Of a DNA stretch of 64,000 nt, positions 1 through 7,351 are shown one piece after another. The stretch lies in assembly GCF_900177675.1 (NCBI RefSeq), contig NZ_FXWM01000001.1:6427001-6491000 (forward strand). The letters are read 5' to 3'. The translations under genes were made by a program, and so were the position numbers. Below the pieces are notes generated by a model. The model ran no database searches. It was not told the DNA's origin and saw only the letters and a program-made list of their open reading frames with translations. How positions within the stretch are numbered: the stretch's first letter is position 1; every line of letters begins with the position of its first letter. The DNA is from Bacillus sp. OV166 (GTDB taxonomy: Bacteria > Bacillota > Bacilli > Bacillales > Cytobacillaceae).

Positions 1-342
1 GCGGTGTTTAGTCGTTGGAGATACTGCCGTTACTTCCCACTTTTCGCTGGTACTTTTTACAGACCATTCCCAATCAGGAAACTTCGTTTGAAGCTCTTTA
101 GCATATTCCTTAACTTCCTGCTCACTTTTTAGGCCATCCAAATGCTCTCTTGCATAAAAAGTCCAATCATCGAGCAAAATATCTTCGGCTTGTAAAATAG
201 AGCCGATTTTCGTTAAGTCCATTTCTTTTTGAAAAATGGAGCCGATTCCGCCACCGTTTGCTTCAGTTTGGTTCCCAATAACAACCAGGATTAAACTGAT
301 GATTGTTATCACGCTCAAAAGGATCTTACGATTTCTCTTCAT
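1..342 (-). CDS. ywmB: YwmB-like protein (partial, C-terminus outside window)
   Basis: This gene runs off the left edge of the window, so only the first 114 codons are visible. The protein opens with MKRNRKILLS and one hydrophobic stretch, which looks like a signal peptide or membrane anchor, followed by a hydrophilic part containing GSILQAEDILLDDW and FYAREHLD. This matches my memory of the YwmB family (DUF1779), small exported proteins of unknown function in Bacillaceae. In B. subtilis ywmB lies next to ywzB, near murAA and spoIID, and the same neighbour is present here. The start is the ATG at 340–342. The function is unknown. Confidence 0.75.
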   Translation of the reverse strand, partial: MKRNRKILLSVITIISLILVVIGNQTEANGGGIGSIFQKEMDLTKIGSILQAEDILLDDWTFYAREHLDGLKSEQEVKEYAKELQTKFPDWEWSVKSTSEKWEVTAVSPTTKHR

Positions 343-510
343 CTCTACTCCCCCTCATTACCATTGTTACCATGTAGAGGAGTAGCATACTTGGGAAATG
401 TCGTCACTTTTAGACAAGTTCCAAACTTTATGACAATTCATTTGAAGTTATTTTTCCACATAAAGACGATTGTACTCAATTTATTAACAAATTGGAACAT
501 GTACGAAGAC

Positions 511-768
511 CTAAATTTTTACCAATTGTATATTTTGCATGATCAAAGGTAGTTGTCTAGACCATTGGAGATAATCAAGGAAAAAGTTACTAACAGATGA
601 TCCGACGAAAATTGCTAATAATATGTAAAGTAAGCGCGCCTGAAATACATGGTTGGGTTTCAGCAATTTTTCTAAACGGATTGCTTGTAGGGCCCACCAG
701 GAAATCGTTATAAAAATTAAATGAGACAGGATACTTAACACGGCAATTTGCCCAAAATCATTTATCAC
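511..768 (-). CDS. ywzB: YwzB family membrane protein (DUF1146)
   Basis: A small membrane protein of about 85 residues with two hydrophobic segments, one around ISWWALQ and one around LLYILLAIFVGSSVSNFF. The order WWALQ...ARLLYILLAI...FFLDYL is typical of the DUF1146/YwzB family of Bacillaceae, whose function is unknown. I chose the GTG at 766–768 because a strong AAGGAGG lies about 8 bases upstream. A longer reading would start inside that ribosome binding site. In B. subtilis ywzB is close to the atp operon. Here about 32 kb of stress and nuo genes separate the two. Confidence 0.8.
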   Translation of the reverse strand: MINDFGQIAVLSILSHLIFITISWWALQAIRLEKLLKPNHVFQARLLYILLAIFVGSSVSNFFLDYLQWSRQLPLIMQNIQLVKI

Positions 769-871
769 TCGGTAACCTCCTTTTTTCACACAATGTTTAT
801 TCTATCACAAAGAAGGTCAGAAAAGTTTCCTTTTGTATCCATTTTTAAAAAATAAACACATTTTCAAAAAA

Positions 872-914
872 AAATTCACCTTCCTAATGACTCGATTCGA
901 AGGCGAATTTTTAT
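872..914 (-). terminator. Terminator of the 988–1170 gene
   Basis: On the minus strand an AAATTCGCCTTC arm pairs with GAAGGTGAATTT (one G·U-type mismatch) and is followed by a run of eight to nine T residues. It follows the small gene ending at 988. Confidence 0.7.
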
Positions 915-987
915 TGCTTTATCTGGTCTCTTGATACGACCTCGGTTTCTAATACCGTACAAAAATACATAAACCACGCACTTACCA

Positions 988-1170
988 TTAATTTACCTGA
1001 TTCCAAACCCTGCCTAGATTTAATGGGACATATACTTTCTCGCCCTGTATTTCCTTGTGTATGATCGGATTTTCAAAATTTGAATCCCAACTATGATCTA
1101 CTCTAATTTTGCGCCGGGCTCTGATGTTTCCTCCAAAAAAATCACCTAAGTTCACTCTTGAAAATTTCAT
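988..1170 (-). CDS. Hypothetical small protein (60 aa)
   Basis: A small basic reading frame starting MKFSRVNLGDFFGGN. I do not recognise it. The ATG at 1168–1170 is preceded by AAAGGGG at a usable distance. Longer starts exist but have no better ribosome binding site. It has no membrane segment or signal peptide. Support comes from the start signal, a TATAAT-like box at 1240–1245 and a terminator at 872–914, which together make a self-contained transcription unit. It could also be mainly a small regulatory RNA, because the predicted transcript begins with a long hairpin. Confidence 0.45.
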   Translation of the reverse strand: MKFSRVNLGDFFGGNIRARRKIRVDHSWDSNFENPIIHKEIQGEKVYVPLNLGRVWNQVN

Positions 1171-1200
1171 CCACCTTACCCCTTTCTTCATATGATAAGG

Positions 1201-1239
1201 GATAGGAAACAAAAGGAAAGTTCCTTTTTGTTTCCTATC
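1201..1239. other. Long inverted repeat between yflT-like gene and small gene
   Basis: GATAGGAAACAAAAGGAA and TTCCTTTTTGTTTCCTATC are near-perfect complements (one bulged T), giving a stem of about 18 bp with a tiny loop. It lies after the YflT-like gene and just before the small gene at 988–1170. There is no clear T-run, so it may be a transcript-end hairpin or a 5' stem-loop. Confidence 0.6.
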
Positions 1240-1245
1240 ATTATA
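1240..1245 (-). promoter_or_regulatory. Possible sigma-A -10 box (small gene)
   Basis: TATAAT on the minus strand, with a weak -35 (GTAACA) 17 bases upstream. A start here would put the 1201–1239 hairpin at the very 5' end of the message. Confidence 0.35.
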
Positions 1246-1270
1246 CTAACCTAGTAAAACTGTGTTACTT

Positions 1271-1591
1271 TTATTTTGCAGCGACCACCAATACGCGTCC
1301 CCTGTCCAATTCTTTTTCAAATTGTTGTGCTTCTGTATCGGTTAATCCTAAGGATTCCATTTTAGAGCGTAGTTCGTCCCCGCGTGAGCGAAAAACATTT
1401 GCGATTGAATCAAAGACGCCTTGCTCGTTTACCCCAATTTCATTGGTATCCAGTGCATCTGACAAATCTTCTGAACGTTCTTTGCCGTGGGCCAATAAGT
1501 AGACCTCATCTTTTTCGAACCCTTGATTTAAAAATTGTTCAATTTCCTTTTTTGCTTGAAGTCCATTTTCTACTATTTTTACTTGTGTCAT
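1271..1591 (-). CDS. YflT-like general stress protein (17M family)
   Basis: This 106-residue soluble protein starts MTQVKIVENGLQAKKEIEQF and contains GFEKDEVYLLAHGKERSEDL, the compact alpha/beta pattern of the YflT/general stress protein 17M domain (PF11181). Family members in Bacillus are induced by heat, salt and ethanol through sigma-B, and their biochemical role is unknown. A sigma-B-like promoter (GTTTCA-N12-GGGTTA) lies 86–109 bases upstream. A good AGGAGG precedes the ATG. The gene stands alone as a monocistronic stress unit. Confidence 0.8.
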   Translation of the reverse strand: MTQVKIVENGLQAKKEIEQFLNQGFEKDEVYLLAHGKERSEDLSDALDTNEIGVNEQGVFDSIANVFRSRGDELRSKMESLGLTDTEAQQFEKELDRGRVLVVAAK

Positions 1592-1676
1592 TTTAACTTC
1601 CTCCTCAATTTTTAATGTGTGACCATCTTGATTTTGTAAGTAAGTTGAAATGCATCTTGTTGTTCTATTTGATATA

Positions 1677-1700
1677 TAACCCTTTTTAAAAAGTTGAAAC
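1677..1700 (-). promoter_or_regulatory. Sigma-B-like promoter of the YflT-like gene
   Basis: Minus strand: GTTTCA, 12-base spacer, GGGTTA. It closely resembles the sigma-B consensus and matches the promoter at 19,396–19,419 base for base in both boxes. Confidence 0.65.
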
Positions 1701-1746
1701 CTTTTTTATGAAAATTAACTGTTCTCCCTAACGATTTTCCCGTCAG

Positions 1747-2223
1747 TTAAGACGATGAATTGCCGTGCAGGTACTGGAGCTCATCCGCTGTTTGAATGCG
1801 TTTATCTCCTCTTTCATCTTCCTTCGGCGTGGAAAATGACTGATCTCCCTGACGCCTTGGGATGGTCTCGTCTTCCAGTTTTTCTTGCGCTTCCACAGTT
1901 CGTTTCGCATAAGGAAGGGCTTCAAGTCTGTCATAAGGGATATCCTCACCTGTTTCGACACAAACTCCATAGGTTCCATTAGTGATCCGCTCTAACGCCT
2001 CATTCACTTCTTCGAGGCGGCTTTTTGCATTTTCAATTAACAGCATTTGTTTTTCTCTTTCCTCTAATTCAGTGGCGGTATCAGCAAAATGATTGTCATA
2101 GCTGGTTAACTCCCCAAAGTCTTCAAACGTTAATGGCGGGTTGGACTCTAACATTTCGATTGTTTCATTTTTGATTTTGATTAATTTATCTTTTAAAAAA
2201 AGCAGATCTTTCTCTGATAACAT
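1747..2223 (-). CDS. DksA/TraR-type protein, YteA family
   Basis: This 158-residue protein has a helical N-terminal half (roughly residues 1–75) ending in a coiled-coil-like stretch. It then has NGTYGVCVETGEDIPYDRLE, the degenerate zinc-finger signature of the DksA/TraR family as seen in Bacillus YteA, YocK and YlyA. Only one cysteine of the classical four remains, so zinc binding is unlikely. DksA-type proteins modulate RNA polymerase through its secondary channel. Whether this one does is inference. It has a strong GGGAGGG ribosome binding site and a sigma-B-like promoter at 2,257–2,283, consistent with a stress role. Confidence 0.75.
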   Translation of the reverse strand: MLSEKDLLFLKDKLIKIKNETIEMLESNPPLTFEDFGELTSYDNHFADTATELEEREKQMLLIENAKSRLEEVNEALERITNGTYGVCVETGEDIPYDRLEALPYAKRTVEAQEKLEDETIPRRQGDQSFSTPKEDERGDKRIQTADELQYLHGNSSS

Positions 2224-2256
2224 GTTTTTCCCTCCCTTTCTTTTCTTAATGGGTAC

Positions 2257-2283
2257 ATACCCTTTAACGCAAAATTCTAAAAC
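2257..2283 (-). promoter_or_regulatory. Sigma-B-like promoter of the yteA-like gene
   Basis: Minus strand: GTTTTA, 15-base spacer, GGGTAT. It lies next to, and divergent from, the promoter at 2,315–2,339. Confidence 0.6.
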
Positions 2284-2314
2284 TATAGCGGATAGAATTT
2301 TTTTACAAAAAAAG

Positions 2315-2339
2315 GTTTGTCCATTGAAATAACGGGTAC
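2315..2339 (+). promoter_or_regulatory. Sigma-B-like promoter of glsB-like gene
   Basis: Plus strand: GTTTGT, 13-base spacer, GGGTAC, about 45 bases before the start codon. Confidence 0.5.
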
Positions 2340-2384
2340 TTACATTAGTAGATTCACATTAAAATTTGAAAGGGATGAATTTTC

Positions 2385-2639
2385 ATGGGATTTATTTGGT
2401 CTTTAATTATCGGAGGAATCATCGGGTGGTTAGGTGGTCTTGTCATTGGACGTGATATACCTGGAGGTGTAATTGGAAATATCATCGCCGGATTTATTGG
2501 TGCTTTTCTCGGATCGTTCCTATTAGGAGATTGGGGACCTGAAGTTGGCGGTTTTTATCTTATTCCAGCTATCATAGGAGCCATTATTCTCACATTAATC
2601 GTTGGCTTCATTTTTAAAAGTATGAGACATACAGCATAA
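2385..2639 (+). CDS. GlsB/YeaQ/YmgE family stress membrane protein
   Basis: An 84-residue, very hydrophobic, glycine-rich protein with three transmembrane segments (about residues 3–20, 28–48 and 57–77). The pattern IIGGIIGWLGGLVIGRDIPG, followed by GNIIAGFIGAFLG, is characteristic of the transglycosylase-associated family (PF04226). Members are small stress-induced membrane proteins of unknown mechanism. The gene is transcribed alone, divergent from the yteA-like gene, with its own sigma-B-like promoter and a terminator at 2,663–2,689. Confidence 0.85.
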   Translation: MGFIWSLIIGGIIGWLGGLVIGRDIPGGVIGNIIAGFIGAFLGSFLLGDWGPEVGGFYLIPAIIGAIILTLIVGFIFKSMRHTA

Positions 2640-2662
2640 TTATAATTGGATAACTTTCACTC

Positions 2663-2693
2663 AAGAGGCTGCTAATCATGCAGTCTCTTTTTA
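2663..2693 (+). terminator. Terminator of the glsB-like gene
   Basis: Stem AAGAGGCTGC / GCAGTCTCTT around a 7-base loop, then T-rich sequence. Confidence 0.75.
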
Positions 2694-2710
2694 TGTAGCA
2701 TTTTTTAGAC

Positions 2711-2750
2711 AAAGGAAAACACCTTAAAACAATAAGGTGCTTTCCTTTTT
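2711..2750. terminator. Bidirectional terminator, end of the cls–amylase unit
   Basis: Stem of about 16 bp (AAAGGAAAACACCTTA / TAAGGTGCTTTCCTTT) just beyond the amylase stop codon, with T-runs on either strand. Confidence 0.75.
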
Positions 2751-2772
2751 GATTCTTATTTTAAAATAGCAA

Positions 2773-4239
2773 CTATTCCTCGGCTTGTTCAGAATGAGCC
2801 CAAACCGAGACACTGCCACCGTTAACAAAGAAGGTGGCAAATCCATCTTCTTCAATTATTATATGATCGTCTCTCGTTCCTGTTAGGTCGACCCATACTT
2901 CTCCAGCCCGCGCTTCACCGACGAACATTCTTTTTTCGCCCTCGTCCTGATTGGAAATGAGGACGGCGCAGCCTGAAGTCTCTATTTCCTCAAGCCCCAG
3001 ACGGACCCATCCAATCAAATGGGGGTCATCGAAATAATCCTCTTGTTCACCATAGGCTTTATGGTAACGAGCATAAAGGAGCGGATCCATCGCTGTCTGT
3101 TTTCCTTTGATTGGTTCTTCTCCCCCAATGCCAAAATAATCTCCGTAAAATATACATGGGTGTCCATCTTGGCGAAGCAGGATAAGCGCATAAGCACTCT
3201 GCTTAAACCAATCCTCCACCCATGATTCAAGGGCTTCGTTTGGTTGGGTATCATGATTGTCCACAAAAGTGACCGCATGTTCTGGATTCACATTCACTAA
3301 TGTATCATCGAAAATCGTTGTCAGATCAAAATCAGCACCCGCTTTAGACGCTTCATGTAATTTATAATGAAGCGGAACATCAAATAAATTCAGTTTGAAA
3401 TCAACATTTTCCAAAAATGTTTGGCATGCTTCAAGTTCCGGGACCCAAAACTCACCTAGAACATAAAACTCTTCTCCTCGCTCCTGCCTTACATTATCTA
3501 CAAAACTTTTAATAAAATGATAATCAATATGTTTAATCGCATCTAAACGGTAACCATTGCATTGTAAAGTATCGGCTAGCCAGTTCCCCCACTGGATCAT
3601 TTCCTCTTGCACATCTGGATGATTGAAGTCAATATTAGCAAACATTAAATAGTCGTAATTTCCAAATTCATCATCGACATGGTCATTCCACTTTTTACCC
3701 TCCCCTACAATCCGAAAAATCCCGGTTTTATCTGTCATTGCGTCGTAATCTATTCCATTAAAATGTTCAAATCCCCAGTTGAAAGTTGAGTACTCGTCCT
3801 TTCGATTTGGGAAGGTGAATTTCGTATACCCCTCTATTTCAAACGGATTAGAAATTTCTTCTGTTCGGTCATCCTGTTCCACTTCAATGACTTGAAATAG
3901 CTCTGTATCATCCGCTCCCCCTCTATGATTCATGACCACATCTACATAGACATCCATCCCACTTTCCTGACACGCTGCAATCGCATCCAGTAACTCTTGC
4001 TTCGTTCCATATTTCGTGCGGACCGTCCCTTTTTGATCAAATTCACCTAGATCATACAGATCATATACACCATATCCTTGGTCTTCTCCTGATTGACCCT
4101 TTGTTACCGGTGGAATCCAAACCGAATCGATTCCTTTCCTTTTCAATTCGGGAGCCAACTCCTTCAGGCGATTCCAATGCGTACCATCTGGCTCTACATT
4201 CCATTCAAAAAATTGCATCATCGTATGATTTCGTTTCAT
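2773..4239 (-). CDS. Cytoplasmic alpha-amylase (GH13)
   Basis: A 488-residue glycoside hydrolase family 13 enzyme that would cleave alpha-1,4 bonds of starch, glycogen or maltodextrin. It resembles bacterial liquefying amylases but has no signal peptide, so it should act inside the cell. The four GH13 regions are visible: DVVMNHRGGAD (around residue 100–110), GYRLDAIKHI with nucleophile D233, VLGEFWVPE with acid/base E263, and FVDNHDTQ with D330. The ATG of MKRNHTMMQFFEW was chosen because AAGGGGG lies upstream. A longer reading would run towards cls. Only 40 bp separate it from the upstream cardiolipin synthase gene, so both are probably on one, possibly sigma-B-driven, message. Confidence 0.9.
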   Translation of the reverse strand: MKRNHTMMQFFEWNVEPDGTHWNRLKELAPELKRKGIDSVWIPPVTKGQSGEDQGYGVYDLYDLGEFDQKGTVRTKYGTKQELLDAIAACQESGMDVYVDVVMNHRGGADDTELFQVIEVEQDDRTEEISNPFEIEGYTKFTFPNRKDEYSTFNWGFEHFNGIDYDAMTDKTGIFRIVGEGKKWNDHVDDEFGNYDYLMFANIDFNHPDVQEEMIQWGNWLADTLQCNGYRLDAIKHIDYHFIKSFVDNVRQERGEEFYVLGEFWVPELEACQTFLENVDFKLNLFDVPLHYKLHEASKAGADFDLTTIFDDTLVNVNPEHAVTFVDNHDTQPNEALESWVEDWFKQSAYALILLRQDGHPCIFYGDYFGIGGEEPIKGKQTAMDPLLYARYHKAYGEQEDYFDDPHLIGWVRLGLEEIETSGCAVLISNQDEGEKRMFVGEARAGEVWVDLTGTRDDHIIIEEDGFATFFVNGGSVSVWAHSEQAEE

Positions 4240-4279
4240 GTTTGTTTCCCCCTTTTTTTTTTCTTCTATATTAGAAATT

Positions 4280-5779
4280 TTATAAAATTCCCGAAAATAG
4301 ACGAGCAAATGATTCTTTTGCCTTTTCAGTAAATCCTCTTTTGTAAAATTCGACTGGGCGAATTCTCAGGCAATCCTCTAGGTCTTCCTCATAATGGGCC
4401 ACTAGGTCTTGGATGGAATCTGTGCCTATTAAAAATAAATTCACTTCAAAGTTGAGACGAAAACTGCGCATATCCATATTGGCTGTTCCAATTGTGGCAA
4501 GGTCCCCATCAACAATCATCACCTTTTTATGGAGGAACCCTTTTTGGTACGCATAAATTTCAATTCCAGAACGCAGAAGTTCAGGTAAATACGACCGTGA
4601 AGCATATTGGGTGAGAAAACCGTCATTGGTGTCAGGCACCATAATTCGTATTTGAATCCCTTTTTTGGCAGCAATCCTTAGTGCTGTTCGAATTGCTTGA
4701 TTAGGGACAAAATACGGCGATGCAATCCAAATCGATTTTGTTGCACATGAGATCAACGCATAATAATGATCACTCATCCGTTCGGTTTCGGGACCGGTGG
4801 CGACGACATGAACTAAACCATCTCCAGCGGCAGGTATGGGTTTCATATAGCGTTCGTCCATAACCAACATTTCCCCACTAACATACCTCCAATCTAATAA
4901 AAAAACGGCATGCAATGTTTGGACTGCTTCCCCTTCCAGGACGACATGTGTATCACACCAAAATCCGATTTCCTCGTCTTCACCAAGATATTCGACCCCA
5001 ATGTTCAGTCCGCCGACAAATCCTGCCTTACCGTCAATGACAACGATTTTTCGATGATTACGGAAGTTAAACTTTTGATTATAAAGGCCGCTTTTAATTG
5101 GCAAAAAAGGATGGACCATGATTCCGGCCTCCTTCATTTTTTTAATAGCGGCACCTGAAAGTGTGATACTTCCCATCGCGTCGTACATAAGGCGAACTTC
5201 TACTCCTTCTTGCACTTTCTTGATTAAGATGTCGATGATCTCACTGCCTAATCGGTCATCTCGGAAGATATAGTATTCCATATGGATAAAATCGTTTGCT
5301 TTCTTAAGCGCACTTTTCATTTCTCGAAAAGTTTCCTCGCCATTTTTTAATATTTTTGTCTTCGTGTTGGTATTCGTTGGTGTGCAGGTCGCCCGATCCA
5401 AATAGTGAGCGAAATGATGCTGGTGATGATTAAGCTGCGAAAACTCGACTTTCTGTTTTTCCCTACTAATTGTTTCAAACACTTCACGATCTTTGATGCG
5501 CTTACTTTTAAAGAGGTAACCTTTTAAAAATAATTGCCCGGAATAGACATAGATGATATATCCGAGTACCGGTAAAAGCACTAGTATATGTATCCACAAA
5601 AGCGTGTTTTGTGCCGTCCGATTTTCCAGCATCAAGGAAAACACTGTAATCAAGATAATCACGCCGTAGAATGCCATTGATAACATTTTCGGCAGGAAAG
5701 GAACGTCTGTAAAAAACACCAAATATGCTAGAGCAATCATCATAATGACAAAAACAAATTCCATTCTCCGTTTTTTCAT
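4280..5779 (-). CDS. cls: Cardiolipin synthase
   Basis: A 499-residue membrane enzyme that joins two phosphatidylglycerol molecules into cardiolipin. Two or three N-terminal transmembrane segments (about residues 8–27, 36–50 and 60–80) precede two phospholipase-D HKD motifs: H242-x-K244-x4-D249 in HRKIVVIDG and H417-x-K419-x4-D424 in HKKVMIVDG. Length and layout are normal for Cls. The ATG at 5,777–5,779 was preferred over one six codons upstream because GGGGGAG lies eight bases before it. One copy of the 13-bp palindrome GGTGCCTGACACC lies inside the gene (4,628–4,640) and encodes VPDT. The promoter upstream resembles sigma-B sites. Confidence 0.95.
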   Translation of the reverse strand: MKKRRMEFVFVIMMIALAYLVFFTDVPFLPKMLSMAFYGVIILITVFSLMLENRTAQNTLLWIHILVLLPVLGYIIYVYSGQLFLKGYLFKSKRIKDREVFETISREKQKVEFSQLNHHQHHFAHYLDRATCTPTNTNTKTKILKNGEETFREMKSALKKANDFIHMEYYIFRDDRLGSEIIDILIKKVQEGVEVRLMYDAMGSITLSGAAIKKMKEAGIMVHPFLPIKSGLYNQKFNFRNHRKIVVIDGKAGFVGGLNIGVEYLGEDEEIGFWCDTHVVLEGEAVQTLHAVFLLDWRYVSGEMLVMDERYMKPIPAAGDGLVHVVATGPETERMSDHYYALISCATKSIWIASPYFVPNQAIRTALRIAAKKGIQIRIMVPDTNDGFLTQYASRSYLPELLRSGIEIYAYQKGFLHKKVMIVDGDLATIGTANMDMRSFRLNFEVNLFLIGTDSIQDLVAHYEEDLEDCLRIRPVEFYKRGFTEKAKESFARLFSGIL

Positions 5780-5825
5780 AACGTTGTTCTCCCCCATAAT
5801 TTTATCTAGATACCCTTATGGGGTA

Positions 5826-5851
5826 ATACCCGATTTATACGAAGATTAATC
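5826..5851 (-). promoter_or_regulatory. Possible sigma-B promoter of cls–amylase
   Basis: Minus strand: GATTAA, 14-base spacer, GGGTAT. A second GGGTAT lies a little downstream in an inverted arrangement, which leaves the exact -10 uncertain. Confidence 0.45.
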
Positions 5852-5943
5852 CTGCTCCTAAAAAAAAGATGCCCGCCCCCCGCAATTGAGGGAAAAGTCA
5901 CCTACGCCTTTCGATAAACTTTCTTGGAAAAATTTTTTATATG

Positions 5944-5969
5944 GTTTCAAACGATGTAGTACGGGGTAT
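5944..5969 (+). promoter_or_regulatory. Sigma-B-like promoter of dps
   Basis: Plus strand: GTTTCA, 14-base spacer, GGGTAT, ending about 43 bases before the start codon. Confidence 0.7.
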
Positions 5970-6012
5970 GGAATAGATATCAACACTATTCCACTAAACG
6001 GAGGTAATGAAG

Positions 6013-6471
6013 ATGGCAAAGGTAAAAGAAAAAAATAGTTTAGTAACAGAGGCTCTCAACACTCAGGTCGCTAATTTCTCAGTTCTTTATATGAAGCTGC
6101 ACCACTTCCACTGGTATGTAAAAGGTGAAAATTTCTTCACCCTGCATCCTAAATTTGAAGAATTGTATAAGGAGTCGGCACTCCATCTTGATACCATCGC
6201 TGAAAGAATGCTGTCACTAGGCAATTTACCAACGGCGACACTAAAGGAGCAATTACAGGTCTCTTCCATCAAGGAAGCCACAGGCGACGAAAATGCCGCG
6301 GGAATGATCCAAGCACTGGCTGATGATTTTAACACCGTCTGCACCGAGCTTACAGAGGGAATCACCTTGGCCGAGGACAACGATGATCAACCTACGGCTG
6401 ATCTGTTCATTGCGATTCGCACGTCCTTAGAAAAGCACCGATGGATGCTCGAAGCCTATCTGGCAGAATAA
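6013..6471 (+). CDS. dps: Dps family DNA-binding ferritin-like protein
   Basis: A 152-residue Dps/ferritin-like protein. Dps forms a 12-subunit shell that oxidises and stores iron and can coat DNA. The ferroxidase signature is clear: LHHFHWYVKGENFFTLHPKF followed by EELYKESALHLDTIAERML, with the His, Asp and Glu ligands of the inter-subunit site. The ATG at 6,013 is favoured because GGAGGT ends seven bases before it. An ATG two codons earlier is too close. A sigma-B-like promoter precedes it, as expected for the sigma-B-controlled Bacillus dps, and a terminator follows the repeat element downstream. Confidence 0.93.
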   Translation: MAKVKEKNSLVTEALNTQVANFSVLYMKLHHFHWYVKGENFFTLHPKFEELYKESALHLDTIAERMLSLGNLPTATLKEQLQVSSIKEATGDENAAGMIQALADDFNTVCTELTEGITLAEDNDDQPTADLFIAIRTSLEKHRWMLEAYLAE

Positions 6472-6474
6472 ATA

Positions 6475-6603
6475 GAAAAGCGTAAGCTCCTTGCTCAGGG
6501 GCGACAGGCATAAGACGAGCCGGCGAGAAGGTTGCTCTTTAACCTTCTTGACGGATTGGCTTATGACCCCGAGCCCCTAGGCGCTGAAGCTAGACAGTTA
6601 TCT
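6475..6603. repeat. Dispersed repeat family B, copy 1
   Basis: A GC-rich element bounded by GAAAAGCGTAAGCTCC on the left and CTGAAGCTAGACAGTTATCT on the right, with internal hairpins (AGAAGGTT/AACCTTCT). Related copies lie at 45,630, 49,797 and 60,354. I recall similar elements scattered through many Bacillaceae genomes. Confidence 0.7.
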
Positions 6604-6628
6604 ATGTTCAAAAAGTTTCTTATCTTTT

Positions 6629-6666
6629 AAAAAGGGTGTCAGCTTTACAGCTGATGCCCTTTTTCT
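6629..6666 (+). terminator. Terminator downstream of dps
   Basis: Stem AAAAAGGGTGTCAGCT / AGCTGATGCCCTTTTT with a 4-base loop and T-rich tail. It lies after repeat copy B1. Confidence 0.8.
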
Positions 6667-6689
6667 CTCTCACAGGCACTGTGAACGAA

Positions 6690-6731
6690 AAAAACAAAAC
6701 ACGTATCCAAAAACGGTTGGATACGTGTTTT
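6690..6731 (-). terminator. Terminator of the sigB operon
   Basis: A perfect 15-bp stem (AAAACACGTATCCAA / TTGGATACGTGTTTT), with a run of T on the minus strand, just after rsbX. Confidence 0.85.
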
Positions 6732-6751
6732 GTTACGCTTATAATAGTAGG

Positions 6752-7351
6752 TTACAAGAGTTGACCGATAATATAGGTTAAGTCATCATTCCGTGTTTTG
6801 GTATACATTTTTAAATGATTCGACATCTCCTCAATCGATCGAATACTTGATAATAAATGTTTAATGGCGGGAATATAAATCCCGTCCGTATGCATAATAA
6901 ACTTCGCATCTTTTTCATACGTAAACGTTTCAATTCCATATTTTTGCGGCTTTCCAGATAAATATCCATAGACAGGGACTGGATTGAAAAATTGACCTGA
7001 GGGCGAATAAAGAACAAAGCGAATGTTTCCTACGGAGCTATAAGTAATTTTTTTAAGTAAAAAGTCTACCTTAAAAAGAGATACGGTTGCACCTCTTTTA
7101 TCCTTAAGGACTTTATTACAATAATCGATTAATACATCGACCTCTTCATAATGGTATTGTTCTACCACTTCCCGAATCGCGTTAGACGAGGCATGTGCGT
7201 ATATCCCGCTTCCCAAACCGTCCGCAACGGCACAAATGAAGTAATTATCCGTTGTCTTAATAAAAAAACTATCGCCGTTACACACATTACCTTCCTTTTG
7301 AATCTGATACACTAAGGTTTGAATATATTGATTTGATTCAAGTTCAAGCAT
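6752..7351 (-). CDS. rsbX: RsbX, phosphoserine phosphatase of the stressosome
   Basis: A 199-residue PP2C-type phosphatase. In Bacillus RsbX dephosphorylates RsbS and RsbR and so resets the stressosome after stress. The N-terminal NGDSFFIKTTDNYFICAVADGLGSG contains the metal-binding Asp and Asp-Gly of the PP2C fold, and a second one lies in MHTDGIY. It is the last gene of the sigB operon and overlaps sigB by 8 bp, so translation is probably coupled. Its place in the operon and its length fit RsbX rather than the longer RsbU/RsbP type. Confidence 0.9.
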   Translation of the reverse strand: MLELESNQYIQTLVYQIQKEGNVCNGDSFFIKTTDNYFICAVADGLGSGIYAHASSNAIREVVEQYHYEEVDVLIDYCNKVLKDKRGATVSLFKVDFLLKKITYSSVGNIRFVLYSPSGQFFNPVPVYGYLSGKPQKYGIETFTYEKDAKFIMHTDGIYIPAIKHLLSSIRSIEEMSNHLKMYTKTRNDDLTYIIGQLL

